NCBI RefSeq assembly: GCF_002874965.1
Contig: NZ_CP025624.1
Span: forward strand, 3,348,001-3,412,000
DNA: 64,000 nt
Source: Pseudomonas sp. NC02
GTDB lineage: Bacteria > Pseudomonadota > Gammaproteobacteria > Pseudomonadales > Pseudomonadaceae
Reading direction: 5' to 3'
A model generated the notes under the pieces. That model did no database searches and had not been told where the DNA came from. It worked only from the letters and a program-made list of their open reading frames with translations. Position 1 is the stretch's first letter; every line of letters begins with the position of its first letter. The position numbers and the translations under genes are program-made. Below, one piece after another: positions 54,651 to 63,466 of the stretch.

Positions 54651-55673
54651 TCAGGATCGGGGGTCGAAGGCGTCGCGGCAGGCTTCGCCGATAAACACCA
54701 ACAGGGACAGGATCAACGCCAACGCAAAAAACGCGGTCAGCGCCAGCCACGGGGCTTGCAGGTTGTTTTTTCCCTGGCCGATCAACTCACCCAGGGACGC
54801 ACTGCCCGTGGGCATGCCGAAGCCAAGAAAATCCAGGGCGGTGAGGGTCGAAATGGCCCCGGTCAAAATGAACGGCAAGTAGGTCAAGGTGGCAGTCAGC
54901 GCGTTGGGCAGAATGTGCCGCAACATCACCTGAACATCACCCACACCCAGGGCTCGCGCGGCCTTCACGTACTCCAGGTTGCGCCCGCGCAGGAACTCGG
55001 CGCGCACCACATCCACCAGGGTCAGCCAGGAAAACAGCGCCATGATCCCCAGCAGCCACCAGAAACCCGGTTCGACAAATCCGGACAAGATGATCAGCAA
55101 GTACAGGACCGGTAGCCCCGACCAGATCTCGATCAGGCGCTGCCCCAACAGGTCGACCCAGCCGGCGTAATAGCCTTGCAGTGCGCCGGCGGCAACCCCG
55201 ATCAAAGTGCTTACCACGGTCAGCGCCAAGGCAAATAACAGCGATACCCGGGTGCCGAAAATCACCCGCGCCAATACATCCCGGGCTTGATCATCGGTGC
55301 CCAGCCAGTTGCTCGCGCTGGGCCGCGCCGGCGAAGGGGTCGTGAGGTCGTAGTTGACCGTGTCGTAGCTGAACGGAATAGGCGCAAACAGCATCCAGCC
55401 GCCCTGCCCTTCAATCAGTTCATGCACGTAAGGGTCACGGTAATCCGGCTGAAACGGCAACGTGCCGCCGAAATCCTGCTCGGTGTAGCGCTCGAAGGCC
55501 GGGAAATACAGCGAGCCCTGGTACGCCATCACCAATGGCTTGTCGTTGGCCAGCAGTTCGGCACCCAGACATACGGCGAACAGCGCCAGGAACATCCACA
55601 GCGACCACCAGCCGCGGCGATTGCGCTTGAAGTGCAGCCAGCGGCGACGAGTAATCGGAGTAAAAACCGGCAT
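54651..55673 (-). CDS. yejE: Peptide ABC-transporter permease YejE
   Basis: 340 residues from ATG 55673, which overlaps the yejB stop (TGATG); 17 upstream open codons are rejected. N-terminal RRRWLHFKRNRRGWWSLWMF is the usual entry to the first helix; a large periplasmic loop (about 60-140) is characteristic of YejE. The OppC-type permease region follows with the EAA loop EYVKAARALGVGDVQVMLRHILPNAL. It pairs with YejB to form the channel. Confidence 0.92.
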   Translation of the reverse strand: MPVFTPITRRRWLHFKRNRRGWWSLWMFLALFAVCLGAELLANDKPLVMAYQGSLYFPAFERYTEQDFGGTLPFQPDYRDPYVHELIEGQGGWMLFAPIPFSYDTVNYDLTTPSPARPSASNWLGTDDQARDVLARVIFGTRVSLLFALALTVVSTLIGVAAGALQGYYAGWVDLLGQRLIEIWSGLPVLYLLIILSGFVEPGFWWLLGIMALFSWLTLVDVVRAEFLRGRNLEYVKAARALGVGDVQVMLRHILPNALTATLTYLPFILTGAISTLTALDFLGFGMPTGSASLGELIGQGKNNLQAPWLALTAFFALALILSLLVFIGEACRDAFDPRS

Positions 55674-56737
55674 CAATGCGACCTCGCGGAAAAATCCAGC
55701 CGGGGGTCCAGCAGGCGGTAGCACAGGTCGCCCAGCAACTTGATGACCAACCCGACCAGGGTAAAGATAAACAGCGTGCCGAAGACCACGGGATAGTCCC
55801 GTGCCACTGCCGCTTCGTAGCTCAGGCGACCGAGGCCGTCGAGGGAGAAAATCACTTCAATCAGCAACGAGCCGCCGAACAACATCGCGGTGAGCGCCTG
55901 GGGCAGGCCAACCACGATCAGCAGCATGGCGTTGCGAAACACGTGTTTGTACAGCACCTGTTTTTCGCTGAAACCCTTGGCCCGCGCGGTCACTACGTAC
56001 TGGCGGCTGATCTCGTCGAGGAAGCTGTTTTTGGTGAGGATGGTCAGTGTGGCAAAGCCGCCAATCACCAGCGCCGATACCGGCAAGACAAGGTGCCAGA
56101 AGTAGTCCACGACTTTGCCCGCCCATGACAGGCTGGCAAAGTTCTCCGAGACCAGGCCGCGCACCGGAAACCAGTTCAACAGGCTACCGCCGCCGAATAC
56201 CACGATCAGCAGCAAGGCGAACAGGAACGCGGGCATGGCGTGGCCGATAATGACCGCCGCACTGCTCCACACATCGAAGCGGCTGCCATGGCGCACGGCC
56301 TTGCGGATGCCCAGCGGGATCGACACCAGGTAACTGATCAGCGTGGCCCAGAAGCCCAGGGACAAAGTCACCGGCAGTTTTTGCAGGATCAGGTCGGTGA
56401 CCTTGGCGCCGCGAAAGAAGCTATCGCCAAAATCCAGCCGCGCGTAGCTGCTGAGCATCAACCACAGCCGCGCGCCAAGGGGCTTGTCGAAGCCGTATTG
56501 GCGCTCGATATCGGCCACCAGCGCGGGGTCCAGGCCACGAGTTGTGCGCGATTCATTGCTGCCGGTTTCCACCCGTGTGCCGGCCACCGACGCTTGGCTG
56601 CCGATGCCTTGCAAGCGCGCGATGGCTTGCTCAACCGGGCCACCCGGGGCGGCTTGCACGATAAAAAAGTTGACCAGCAGGATGCACACCAGCGTTGGTA
56701 CGATCAGCAATAAACGGCGCGCGCTATAGGCCAGCAT
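55673..56737 (-). CDS. yejB: Peptide ABC-transporter permease YejB
   Basis: 354 residues of the DppB/OppB fold: N-terminal helix ([21 protein letters not shown]), a periplasmic insertion with [16 protein letters not shown] that is typical of YejB, and the C-terminal EAA loop [27 protein letters not shown]. It overlaps the 3' end of yejA by 14 bases. It forms the channel with YejE. Confidence 0.93.
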   Translation of the reverse strand: MLAYSARRLLLIVPTLVCILLVNFFIVQAAPGGPVEQAIARLQGIGSQASVAGTRVETGSNESRTTRGLDPALVADIERQYGFDKPLGARLWLMLSSYARLDFGDSFFRGAKVTDLILQKLPVTLSLGFWATLISYLVSIPLGIRKAVRHGSRFDVWSSAAVIIGHAMPAFLFALLLIVVFGGGSLLNWFPVRGLVSENFASLSWAGKVVDYFWHLVLPVSALVIGGFATLTILTKNSFLDEISRQYVVTARAKGFSEKQVLYKHVFRNAMLLIVVGLPQALTAMLFGGSLLIEVIFSLDGLGRLSYEAAVARDYPVVFGTLFIFTLVGLVIKLLGDLCYRLLDPRLDFSARSH

Positions 56738-58580
56738 GTTGGGAAGCCTCAGTCAGTTGACGCATCTGTGCGGTGGTCAGCGGTGTCGGGCTCACTTCCC
56801 ACCAGGTGTCGATGCCCACGTCATTGAGCGGCGCTGTGCGGGGCCGACCAAAACGGTTCCACCACAGCGAGGACGAGCCCGGCGGGTAATAGTTGGGAAT
56901 CCAGTAGAAGCCCCACTGCAACACGCGGTCGAGGGCATGGGCGTAGCGCACCATGGTCGGGCGGTCGTTGGCGCGGACAAGGCCATCGATCAAGGCGTCC
57001 ACCGCCGGGTTGCGCAGTGCCATGTAATTGTTGGAGCCAGGGTCATCGGCACTCTCGGAACCGAAGTAGTTGGTCAGCTCGCGGCCCGGCGATGGGCTGA
57101 CCGGGTAGCCGTTGACGATCATGTCGTAGTCCCGTGCGCGCACGCGGTTGGCGTATTGGGCCGAGTCGATCATGCGGATCGTGAAGCCGATGCCGATCTG
57201 CGCCAGGTTGCGTTTGTAGGGCAGCAGCAAACGCTCGAAGCCTTTCTGGGCATTCAGGAAGGTGAACTGCAACGGCGTGCCCTCGGCGTTAACCAACTGG
57301 TCGCCGCGCGGCGTCCAGCCCGCCTCGGCCAGTAACTTCAGCGCTCGCGCCTGCTGCGGCCGAATGCGCCCGCTGCCATCGGTGCGCGGCGGCTGGTAGA
57401 CCTGGGTGAACACCTCCTCCGGCACTTGCCCGCGCCAGGGTTCCAGAATGGCCAGCTCCTGGGCATCCGGCAGCTGGGTGGCCGCCAATGCGCTGCGGGA
57501 AAAGAAGCTGCGCTGACGCAGGTACAGGCTGTGCATCATCTGCCGGTTGCTCCAGTCGAAATCCCACAACAGGCTCAGCGCCTCACGCACGCGGCGGTCC
57601 TGGAACTGCGGTTTTTGCAGGTTGAACACAAAACCCTGGGTGCCCTGCACGGCATTCGGTGCCAGTTGTTCACGTTGCAGACGACCGTCGCGCAAGGCCT
57701 CGCCGTCGTAGCCCACCGAATAACTGGTGGCGGAAAATTCGCGATTGAAGTCGTAACCCTGGGCTTGCAGGATCTGGCGCGACACGTCGCCGTCGGCAAA
57801 AAACTCAAGCCGCAGGGTGTCGAAGTTGTACTGCCCCTGCGTCACCGGCAGGTCTCGCCCCCACCAGTCCTTGACCCGTTCGAAGGTGACACTGCGGCCG
57901 TTGTCCACGCTGCTGATACGGTACGGGCCGCTGCCCACCGGCGGTTCAAAGCCGCCGCCGTTGGCGAAATTGCGCCCCTGCCACCAATGTTCCGGCAGCA
58001 CCGGCAGTGAAGCGAGGTCCAGGGGCAAGGTGCGATTGTCGGCGCTTTTGAAGGTGAACCGCACTTGGGTCGGCGATTCCACCAGCACCTGGTCCACATC
58101 GGCAAAGCTTTGGCGATACGCCAGGCTGCCTTCGGTGGTGAACAGCTTGAAGGTGTAGGCCACGTCCTGCGCGGTGATGGGCGTGCCATCGGCAAACCGC
58201 GCCTTGGGATTGAGGTAGAAACGCAGCCATGAATGGTCATCTGCCAGCTCCATGCCTTGCGCGACCAACCCGTACACGGTGTACGGCTCATCCTGCGAAC
58301 GGTACGCCAACGGGCTGTAGAGCCAACCCTGGATCTGGGTGATGCCGGTGCCTTTGTCGACATACGGGATCAGGTGATCAAACGCCCCGCCTTCCATGGA
58401 CGAACGACGAAAACTGCCGCCCTTGGGCGCGTTCGGGTTGACGTAATCCAGGTGTTTGAAGTTGGCCGGGTACTTGGGCGCTTCGCCGTATACCGTCAAA
58501 GCGTGCGTCGGTTGAGCGAGCAGTGACGGGGCCCAAAGCCCCGTCAGCAGCGCCCACACCATGAAGCGAAACAGGCTCAC
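56724..58580 (-). CDS. yejA: Periplasmic peptide-binding protein YejA
   Basis: 618 residues. Signal peptide 1-22 (cut after LLA). SBP_bac_5 family: [62 protein letters not shown] and, at the C-terminus, [17 protein letters not shown] are YejA-like. It captures peptides or peptide-like siderophore products for YejBEF. It is the first gene of the operon, with its own 31-bp element 44 bases upstream, directly downstream of a TonB receptor that probably admits the same ligand through the outer membrane. Confidence 0.92.
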   Translation of the reverse strand: MSLFRFMVWALLTGLWAPSLLAQPTHALTVYGEAPKYPANFKHLDYVNPNAPKGGSFRRSSMEGGAFDHLIPYVDKGTGITQIQGWLYSPLAYRSQDEPYTVYGLVAQGMELADDHSWLRFYLNPKARFADGTPITAQDVAYTFKLFTTEGSLAYRQSFADVDQVLVESPTQVRFTFKSADNRTLPLDLASLPVLPEHWWQGRNFANGGGFEPPVGSGPYRISSVDNGRSVTFERVKDWWGRDLPVTQGQYNFDTLRLEFFADGDVSRQILQAQGYDFNREFSATSYSVGYDGEALRDGRLQREQLAPNAVQGTQGFVFNLQKPQFQDRRVREALSLLWDFDWSNRQMMHSLYLRQRSFFSRSALAATQLPDAQELAILEPWRGQVPEEVFTQVYQPPRTDGSGRIRPQQARALKLLAEAGWTPRGDQLVNAEGTPLQFTFLNAQKGFERLLLPYKRNLAQIGIGFTIRMIDSAQYANRVRARDYDMIVNGYPVSPSPGRELTNYFGSESADDPGSNNYMALRNPAVDALIDGLVRANDRPTMVRYAHALDRVLQWGFYWIPNYYPPGSSSLWWNRFGRPRTAPLNDVGIDTWWEVSPTPLTTAQMRQLTEASQHAGL

Positions 58581-58624
58581 AAACTCAACTCCTTTTCCAA
58601 AAACACTGAAGGCTCACTTATGCA

Positions 58625-58655
58625 GGGTTGTGCGTCGACGCCAGGGTTTTTATAG
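58625..58655 (-). promoter_or_regulatory. 31-bp shared promoter/leader element (copy A)
   Basis: Minus strand CTATAAAAACCC then 11 bases then CACAACCC, ending 44 bases before the yejA start. Upstream, CTAACCGGTGCT resembles the CTAACGG box before copy B. Confidence 0.5.
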
Positions 58656-58691
58656 AGCACCGGTTAGACCGTTAGCGCATGTGCTTATGCG

Positions 58692-61631
58692 CTACTTGCC
58701 GAAGTGGTAACTCACGTCCAGCCAGACCTGGCGGCCATAGGGGTCGTAGTTGCCGCTGGGGTAATACGGCCAGCCGGCGGAGTCATCGTGCTTGACCTGA
58801 TTGAGCAGGTTGTTGACGGTCAGGCCGACACTCGCCTGCTCGTTCACCTGGTAACGGGCGCTGGCGTTGAAGGTGGTCCACGGCGACAGGCGCCCATCGC
58901 CGGCGCCATTGGTCACGCTGCCGTAGCGAATGCCGGTCAGCGTGGTGGTGAGGTGCTGGTAGTCCCAGGTCAGGCTCGCGTTGACCTTGCTGCGCCAGTC
59001 GTGGTTGTCGGTGCTGGAGCGCAGGTTCTGGGTTTGCGCATCGTCCGATTCCTTGAGGTAGTGGGACAGCACCAGGCTGTAGCCAATCGCCGAACTGAAC
59101 GCGCCGTACTGGCCTGCGCCCCAGCGAATATTACTCTTGAGGTCCAGGCCGCTGACCCGCTCGCTGGCGGCGTTGATCGCATTGACCTGCACCCGTTGCA
59201 GCACGTTCGGGTCCACTGCCGCCGTGCTGGCATTGCGCTGGATGCGTGCCAGGACGTCGGCGCAAGTGGTCGCATCAAGCTGGCCGTTGCGGCACTGGTT
59301 TTCCTGTTGCAGCAAGCGGTTGATGTCGACGGTGGTCAACAGGTCCTTGATTTCAACGCGCCAGAAGTCGGCGGAGAAATCAAACTGATGCGAAGGCGAC
59401 CAGACAAAGCCGTACGTCCAGGACTTGCCACGCTCGGAGGCGAGGTCCGAATTACCGGTCTGGGTGTAATCCACGCGGCCTCGGTCACACGCCCCCTCTA
59501 CGCCCTTGCTGCAACCGTAATAGTCGATCTGGTCAGGCGTGTAGCCATTGGTCGCGGCCTGGTAGAGGTAGTTGAGGTCGGGTGCGCGAAAGCTGGTGCC
59601 GTAGCTGCCACGAAACAGCAGGCTGGTCACCGGGCGCCATTCCAGGCCCAGGTTGTAGGTTTTTTGTTGCTCGGTGCGGCCACTGAATTTGTATTGGTCC
59701 CAGCGCCCGGCCGCCGAGGCGAGCAAGGTGTCGGTAACGGGAATGCTCAGCTCGCCACCCGCGGCGTAGCGGTCACGCGAACCGCCTGAATTGGAGGCCG
59801 GCGTGGTGTTGTAAAACGTGCCGTCATTGAGTTGGTCGTCGACATCGACGCTGTAGGATTGCCGCCCCACTTCGGTCACACCGGCAAAGCCCACCGGCCC
59901 GGCGGGCAGCTCGAACAGGTCGCCGTTGATGTTGGCGCTGAAGGTTTGGGAAACCGATTTACTCTTCTGCACCAGGTTGCCGCGAAACTGATCCCACTGC
60001 TCCGGAGTCAGCGGCTGGTCCAGCCGCGAAGGGTCTGGCGCGAAGACCGGGTGCCCGTCCTGTGTGCCCAGTTGCGGCCCGAGGTAGTAATCGCGGATGC
60101 CGCTCAAAGGCGTGTAGCGGGTGGTGCGGTCGCTGGTGTACTCGGAGCGGTTCGCCGCAATCTGATAACCCCAATCACTGTTGGTGAACTTGTCTTCCAG
60201 GCCCAGGGTGCCGGTCCAGGACACTTCGCGCCATTTGCTGTTGTTGCTGGTCTTGCCACCGATTTCCTCGCTGGAAAAGTTGCGTGACCAGCGCTCCAGG
60301 TTACCGGTGTTGCGGTTGATAAAGTCCGGCGAGGTGAAGCTTGGGCCGCGCGTGTTGTTCTGCGTGTGATCAAAGCCAAACATCAAGTCGGCAAACACTT
60401 TGCCGGTGTCGCTGAAATGCCAGGTGCCGCGCGTGTAGCCGTCATAGTTTTCCTTTTGCGCCTGCAAGGTCCAGTAGTCGTTGTAGTACTGGTTGGTGGT
60501 GCAGCGGGTGCTGCTGCCACCGAGCTTGCCGTTGTAGATACCGCCATAGGCGCCGCAGCCGGGGCCGAGGTAGGCGCCGCTGTCGAGGTTACGGCGGTAG
60601 CCCACATCCTTGGCCGGGCCGTCGCTCATAAAGCCGCGCTGGTTGGCCCAGATCGGTTGGCGCTGGGTCAGCTCCAGGCCGAATACCCCGTCAAAATCGC
60701 CCCAGGTGTCGCCGCCGCTGATCTGCAGGCGCTGGTTGTCTCCGCCGCCACGCTCGGCGGCGCCACCACGCAGATTGACGTCCACGCCGCTGATTTTGTC
60801 TTTGAGGATGATGTTCACCACCCCGGCAATCGCGTCGGAGCCATACACCGCCGAGGCGCCGCTGCTGAGGATCTCGATACGCTCGATCATCACCGCCGGG
60901 ATGTTCGCAAGGTTGGTGAAGTTGACCGCGCCATCGTACGCCGTGGGGTAGTCGGCCACGCGCCTGCCGTTGATCAGCACCAGCGTGTGGTTCGGCCCCA
61001 GCCCTCGCAGGTTGAGGGCACTGGCGGCCGGCTGGAAGGTGTTGCCGTAGTCTTCGCCCTGGGTCATGCCGGTGTTCTGGGTTTGCGAAGCGATGGCGTC
61101 GTAGACGTTTTTGTAGCCCCTGCGGGTGACTTCGTCAGCGGTGATGACCGTGACCGGCGACGGCCCTTCAACCTGGGCACGGGCAATGCGTGACCCCGTG
61201 ACCACGACCTTTTCCAACGCCACATCACCCGGGACTTTCTCCGCCGTGGGCGCAGCCTTGACCGCCGCTGCAGGTGGCTTGGCCGCCCGGCGCAGGGTCC
61301 AACCGCCGTCGCCACTGGGCACGGCGTCAAGGGCTGCACCGCGCAGTGCCTGTCGCAGCGCTTGCTCGGTGGTGAAGGTGCCCCGCACCGGCGCGCTGGT
61401 CAGGCCTTGCACAAGGTCTTGCTGGAAGGAAATGATCTGCCCGCTGCTGCGTGACAGGGTCAACAGCGCTTGGTCGAGGGGGCCGCTGGCGATATCAAAA
61501 TCAAAAGTCTGGGTGGTCGATATCGCAGACAGCGGCTGTGCCAGCACCGCCGTGCCATGTCCCGCCAAAGTCAGGCCAATCGTCAGAGACAGTGCCGCCA
61601 GAGATGCGCGACTGAGAGGTTTGAGTTGCAT
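58692..61631 (-). CDS. TonB-dependent receptor with STN signalling domain
   Basis: 979 residues from ATG 61631 (GGAA eight bases upstream; longer frames start inside the promoter elements). Signal peptide ends near TAVLA; STN domain (FDFDIASGPLDQALLTLSRS); linker rich in Ala/Pro; plug (EKVVVTGSRIAR, LRGLGPNHTLVLINGRR, IEILSSGASAVYGSDAIAGVVNII); barrel ending PYGRQVWLDVSYHFGK, slightly atypical in its terminal GK. It follows fecI-fecR, so ligand binding should signal through FecR to FecI and induce its own synthesis. The downstream yejABEF suggests a peptide-type ligand, such as a peptide siderophore or peptidic antibiotic-like compound. Confidence 0.92.
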   Translation of the reverse strand: MQLKPLSRASLAALSLTIGLTLAGHGTAVLAQPLSAISTTQTFDFDIASGPLDQALLTLSRSSGQIISFQQDLVQGLTSAPVRGTFTTEQALRQALRGAALDAVPSGDGGWTLRRAAKPPAAAVKAAPTAEKVPGDVALEKVVVTGSRIARAQVEGPSPVTVITADEVTRRGYKNVYDAIASQTQNTGMTQGEDYGNTFQPAASALNLRGLGPNHTLVLINGRRVADYPTAYDGAVNFTNLANIPAVMIERIEILSSGASAVYGSDAIAGVVNIILKDKISGVDVNLRGGAAERGGGDNQRLQISGGDTWGDFDGVFGLELTQRQPIWANQRGFMSDGPAKDVGYRRNLDSGAYLGPGCGAYGGIYNGKLGGSSTRCTTNQYYNDYWTLQAQKENYDGYTRGTWHFSDTGKVFADLMFGFDHTQNNTRGPSFTSPDFINRNTGNLERWSRNFSSEEIGGKTSNNSKWREVSWTGTLGLEDKFTNSDWGYQIAANRSEYTSDRTTRYTPLSGIRDYYLGPQLGTQDGHPVFAPDPSRLDQPLTPEQWDQFRGNLVQKSKSVSQTFSANINGDLFELPAGPVGFAGVTEVGRQSYSVDVDDQLNDGTFYNTTPASNSGGSRDRYAAGGELSIPVTDTLLASAAGRWDQYKFSGRTEQQKTYNLGLEWRPVTSLLFRGSYGTSFRAPDLNYLYQAATNGYTPDQIDYYGCSKGVEGACDRGRVDYTQTGNSDLASERGKSWTYGFVWSPSHQFDFSADFWRVEIKDLLTTVDINRLLQQENQCRNGQLDATTCADVLARIQRNASTAAVDPNVLQRVQVNAINAASERVSGLDLKSNIRWGAGQYGAFSSAIGYSLVLSHYLKESDDAQTQNLRSSTDNHDWRSKVNASLTWDYQHLTTTLTGIRYGSVTNGAGDGRLSPWTTFNASARYQVNEQASVGLTVNNLLNQVKHDDSAGWPYYPSGNYDPYGRQVWLDVSYHFGK

Positions 61632-61664
61632 GGTTGAGGTTCCCATCATTGATATGCCGTTGAT

Positions 61665-61805
61665 GGGTTGAACAACAGATCGGGGTTTTTTATAGGCGGC
61701 CGTTAGGCTAAAAAAGCATGGGTTTATAACGCCTCGAAACAACACTCCCAGGCAGATACACCCTGGCCTGTATTGGGTTGTGCAACAGTGGCGGGGGTTT
61801 TATAG
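61665..61805 (-). promoter_or_regulatory. Two tandem 31-bp shared elements (copies B and C) before the receptor
   Basis: Copy B at 61665-61695 (CTATAAAAAACCCC, then CTGTTGTTCAACCC) ends 33 bases before the receptor start. Copy C at 61775-61805 (CTATAAAACCCCC, then CTGTTGCACAACCC) begins 17 bases after the fecR stop. Both keep exactly 31 bp from CTATAAA to AACCC. Confidence 0.55.
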
Positions 61806-61822
61806 GGCTGGGAAAATTATTT

Positions 61823-62776
61823 TTATCGGCGCTCGATACTGACCCAATAAGGGCTGTGATAATCGATCTGCACCGGCAGGGATTTGGCCAGCAATTGCAG
61901 GGCGCCCTGGCTGTCGTCCAGCGGGAAAATCCCGCTCAGCCTCAGGCTCGCCGTCTCGGGGCTGACGCGGATGATGCCGCGCCGGTAGTCACGCAGGGCT
62001 TGCACCACTTCACCCAATGAGCGGTCACGCACTTCCAGCAAGCCGTGGGTCCACGAGGCCTCGCCGCCGCTGGCGGTTTCCAGGTCGAGGATGCCATGGG
62101 CATTGAACGTGGCTTTCTGGCCGGCACTGATCACCTGCACAGCGCCGTCGCGCGTGGTGATTTCCACCTGGGAATGCAGCATCGTGATTTGGGTTCGATC
62201 CTCGCCCTGCTGTACCAGAAACCGCGTACCCAACGCGCGCATGCGGCCGTGTTCGGTCTCGACGATAAACGGTCTGAGACTGTCCTTGAAAACGTCCACC
62301 AGCAGCTTGCCGTCGAGCAACTGCAACAGCCGTTGCCGAGCATCGAAATGCGTCAGCACCTTGCTGCGCGCATCCAGGGTCAATGCACTGCCATCCTCCA
62401 GCGTGAGGTTCAGGCGCTCGCCCGTACCGGTGCGCAAAGCGCCCAACGGCAACCAGGTGTCGGACAGCCGCGTGATCAGACTTCCAAACGACACAACGCC
62501 AACCAGCGCCAGGGTATTGCGCAAGAAGCGCCGGCGGCCCGACGGTGCGTTGAGGGTGTGCAACAGGCTGTCGCGGGGCATGCGGCGCAGTTCGTCATTG
62601 TTCAGCACGGCCGGAACGCCGCCCATCATGTTGAAGATTTCGGCACGCCGTGGGTCGCCCTCACTCCAGCGACGGAACGCCTGGTGCTCCTGAGCGCTGG
62701 CGTGCCCGGATTGCAGCAACGCCATCCACTGTGCTGCCTCGTCGATGATCGCCTCATCCGGCGCGCTGTGGCTCAT
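61823..62776 (-). CDS. FecR-family anti-sigma factor/sigma regulator
   Basis: 317 residues. The cytoplasmic N-terminal DUF4880 domain (DEAIIDEAAQWMALLQSGHA...FRRWSEGDPRRAEIFNMM) is followed by one transmembrane segment (about 85-100, FLRNTLALVGVVSFGSLI) and a periplasmic FecR domain (LTLEDGSALTLDARSKV, RMRALGTRFLVQQ) ending in an STN-like piece. It relays occupancy of the TonB receptor to the ECF sigma factor encoded four bases overlapping upstream. Operon order fecI-fecR-receptor is standard. Confidence 0.92.
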   Translation of the reverse strand: MSHSAPDEAIIDEAAQWMALLQSGHASAQEHQAFRRWSEGDPRRAEIFNMMGGVPAVLNNDELRRMPRDSLLHTLNAPSGRRRFLRNTLALVGVVSFGSLITRLSDTWLPLGALRTGTGERLNLTLEDGSALTLDARSKVLTHFDARQRLLQLLDGKLLVDVFKDSLRPFIVETEHGRMRALGTRFLVQQGEDRTQITMLHSQVEITTRDGAVQVISAGQKATFNAHGILDLETASGGEASWTHGLLEVRDRSLGEVVQALRDYRRGIIRVSPETASLRLSGIFPLDDSQGALQLLAKSLPVQIDYHSPYWVSIERR

Positions 62777-63285
62777 GGCTGTGTCATCGCCAGGTAGCAG
62801 CGCTTGAACGCATCGGCCATGTACTGCTGAACCCGGCTGACCGAGACCTGCAGGCGCTCGGCGATCTGCGCATAGGTCAAACCGTCCAGCTGGTGATACA
62901 AAAACGCCGCCTTGGCCTTGGCCGACAAACCGTCGAGCAAGCGGTCGACTTCCAGCAGCGTCTCGATCAACAGCAAACGCTCCTCGGGCGACGGGTGCAC
63001 CATCATCGGCGCCTGGGCCAATGCTTCCAGGTAGGCACGTTCCAGGTCCTGGCGACGCCAGCCCTCATACATCAGGCGCCGCGCGATGGTGGTCAGCAAC
63101 GCCCGCGGCTCGCGGATTTGCGAAGGGTCGGGCAATGCCAGTACCCGCAGGAAGGTCTCCGATGCAATGTCCTGAGCCCCATGGGCGCAACCCATCGCCC
63201 GGCTTACCCGCGTGCAAAGCCAACTGTAGTCACTTTTGAACATCTGCCCAATCAGACCGAAATGTGGGTTCTGATTCACACCCAT
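62773..63285 (-). CDS. FecI-family ECF sigma factor
   Basis: 170 residues from ATG 63285, preferred because GGAG lies six bases upstream; the frame is open nine codons further to an ATG at 63312. Sigma-70 region 2 (YSWLCTRVSRAMGCAHGAQDIASETFLRVL) and region 4 (LSAKAKAAFLYHQLDGLTYAQIAERLQVSVSRVQQYMADAF) are clear. It should direct transcription of the receptor, and perhaps of yejABEF and the receptor at 18 kb, through the 31-bp element class described here. A sigma-70-type promoter lies about 100 bases upstream. Confidence 0.92.
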   Translation of the reverse strand: MGVNQNPHFGLIGQMFKSDYSWLCTRVSRAMGCAHGAQDIASETFLRVLALPDPSQIREPRALLTTIARRLMYEGWRRQDLERAYLEALAQAPMMVHPSPEERLLLIETLLEVDRLLDGLSAKAKAAFLYHQLDGLTYAQIAERLQVSVSRVQQYMADAFKRCYLAMTQP

Positions 63286-63388
63286 TGCATGCTCCATGCG
63301 AATAAAGGCCATTCAGCCTGGCGGTTGATGAGCAATGGAAAGCCATCGCTGGAGGCGGACTTTGCATGAGGGGAGCATAGGTTAGGAA

Positions 63389-63416
63389 AGAATAAAAAAT
63401 AACAATAGCCTGTCAA
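63389..63416 (-). promoter_or_regulatory. Putative sigma-70 promoter of fecI
   Basis: Minus strand TTGACA (63416-63411), 16-bp spacer, TATTCT (63394-63389), about 100 bases before the sigma-factor start, in the 180-base gap between the AraC and fecI-type genes. No clear Fur box was recognised. Confidence 0.45.
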
Positions 63417-63466
63417 ATTGGCATATGCAGAAAAATCAGATACGGGGCAGCGCCCTGGCTGTCAGG

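Noticed and set aside
61130..61146. Possible matS-like sequence GTGACTTCGTCAG
   Set aside because: Two mismatches from the enteric consensus, inside a receptor gene; consistent with chance.
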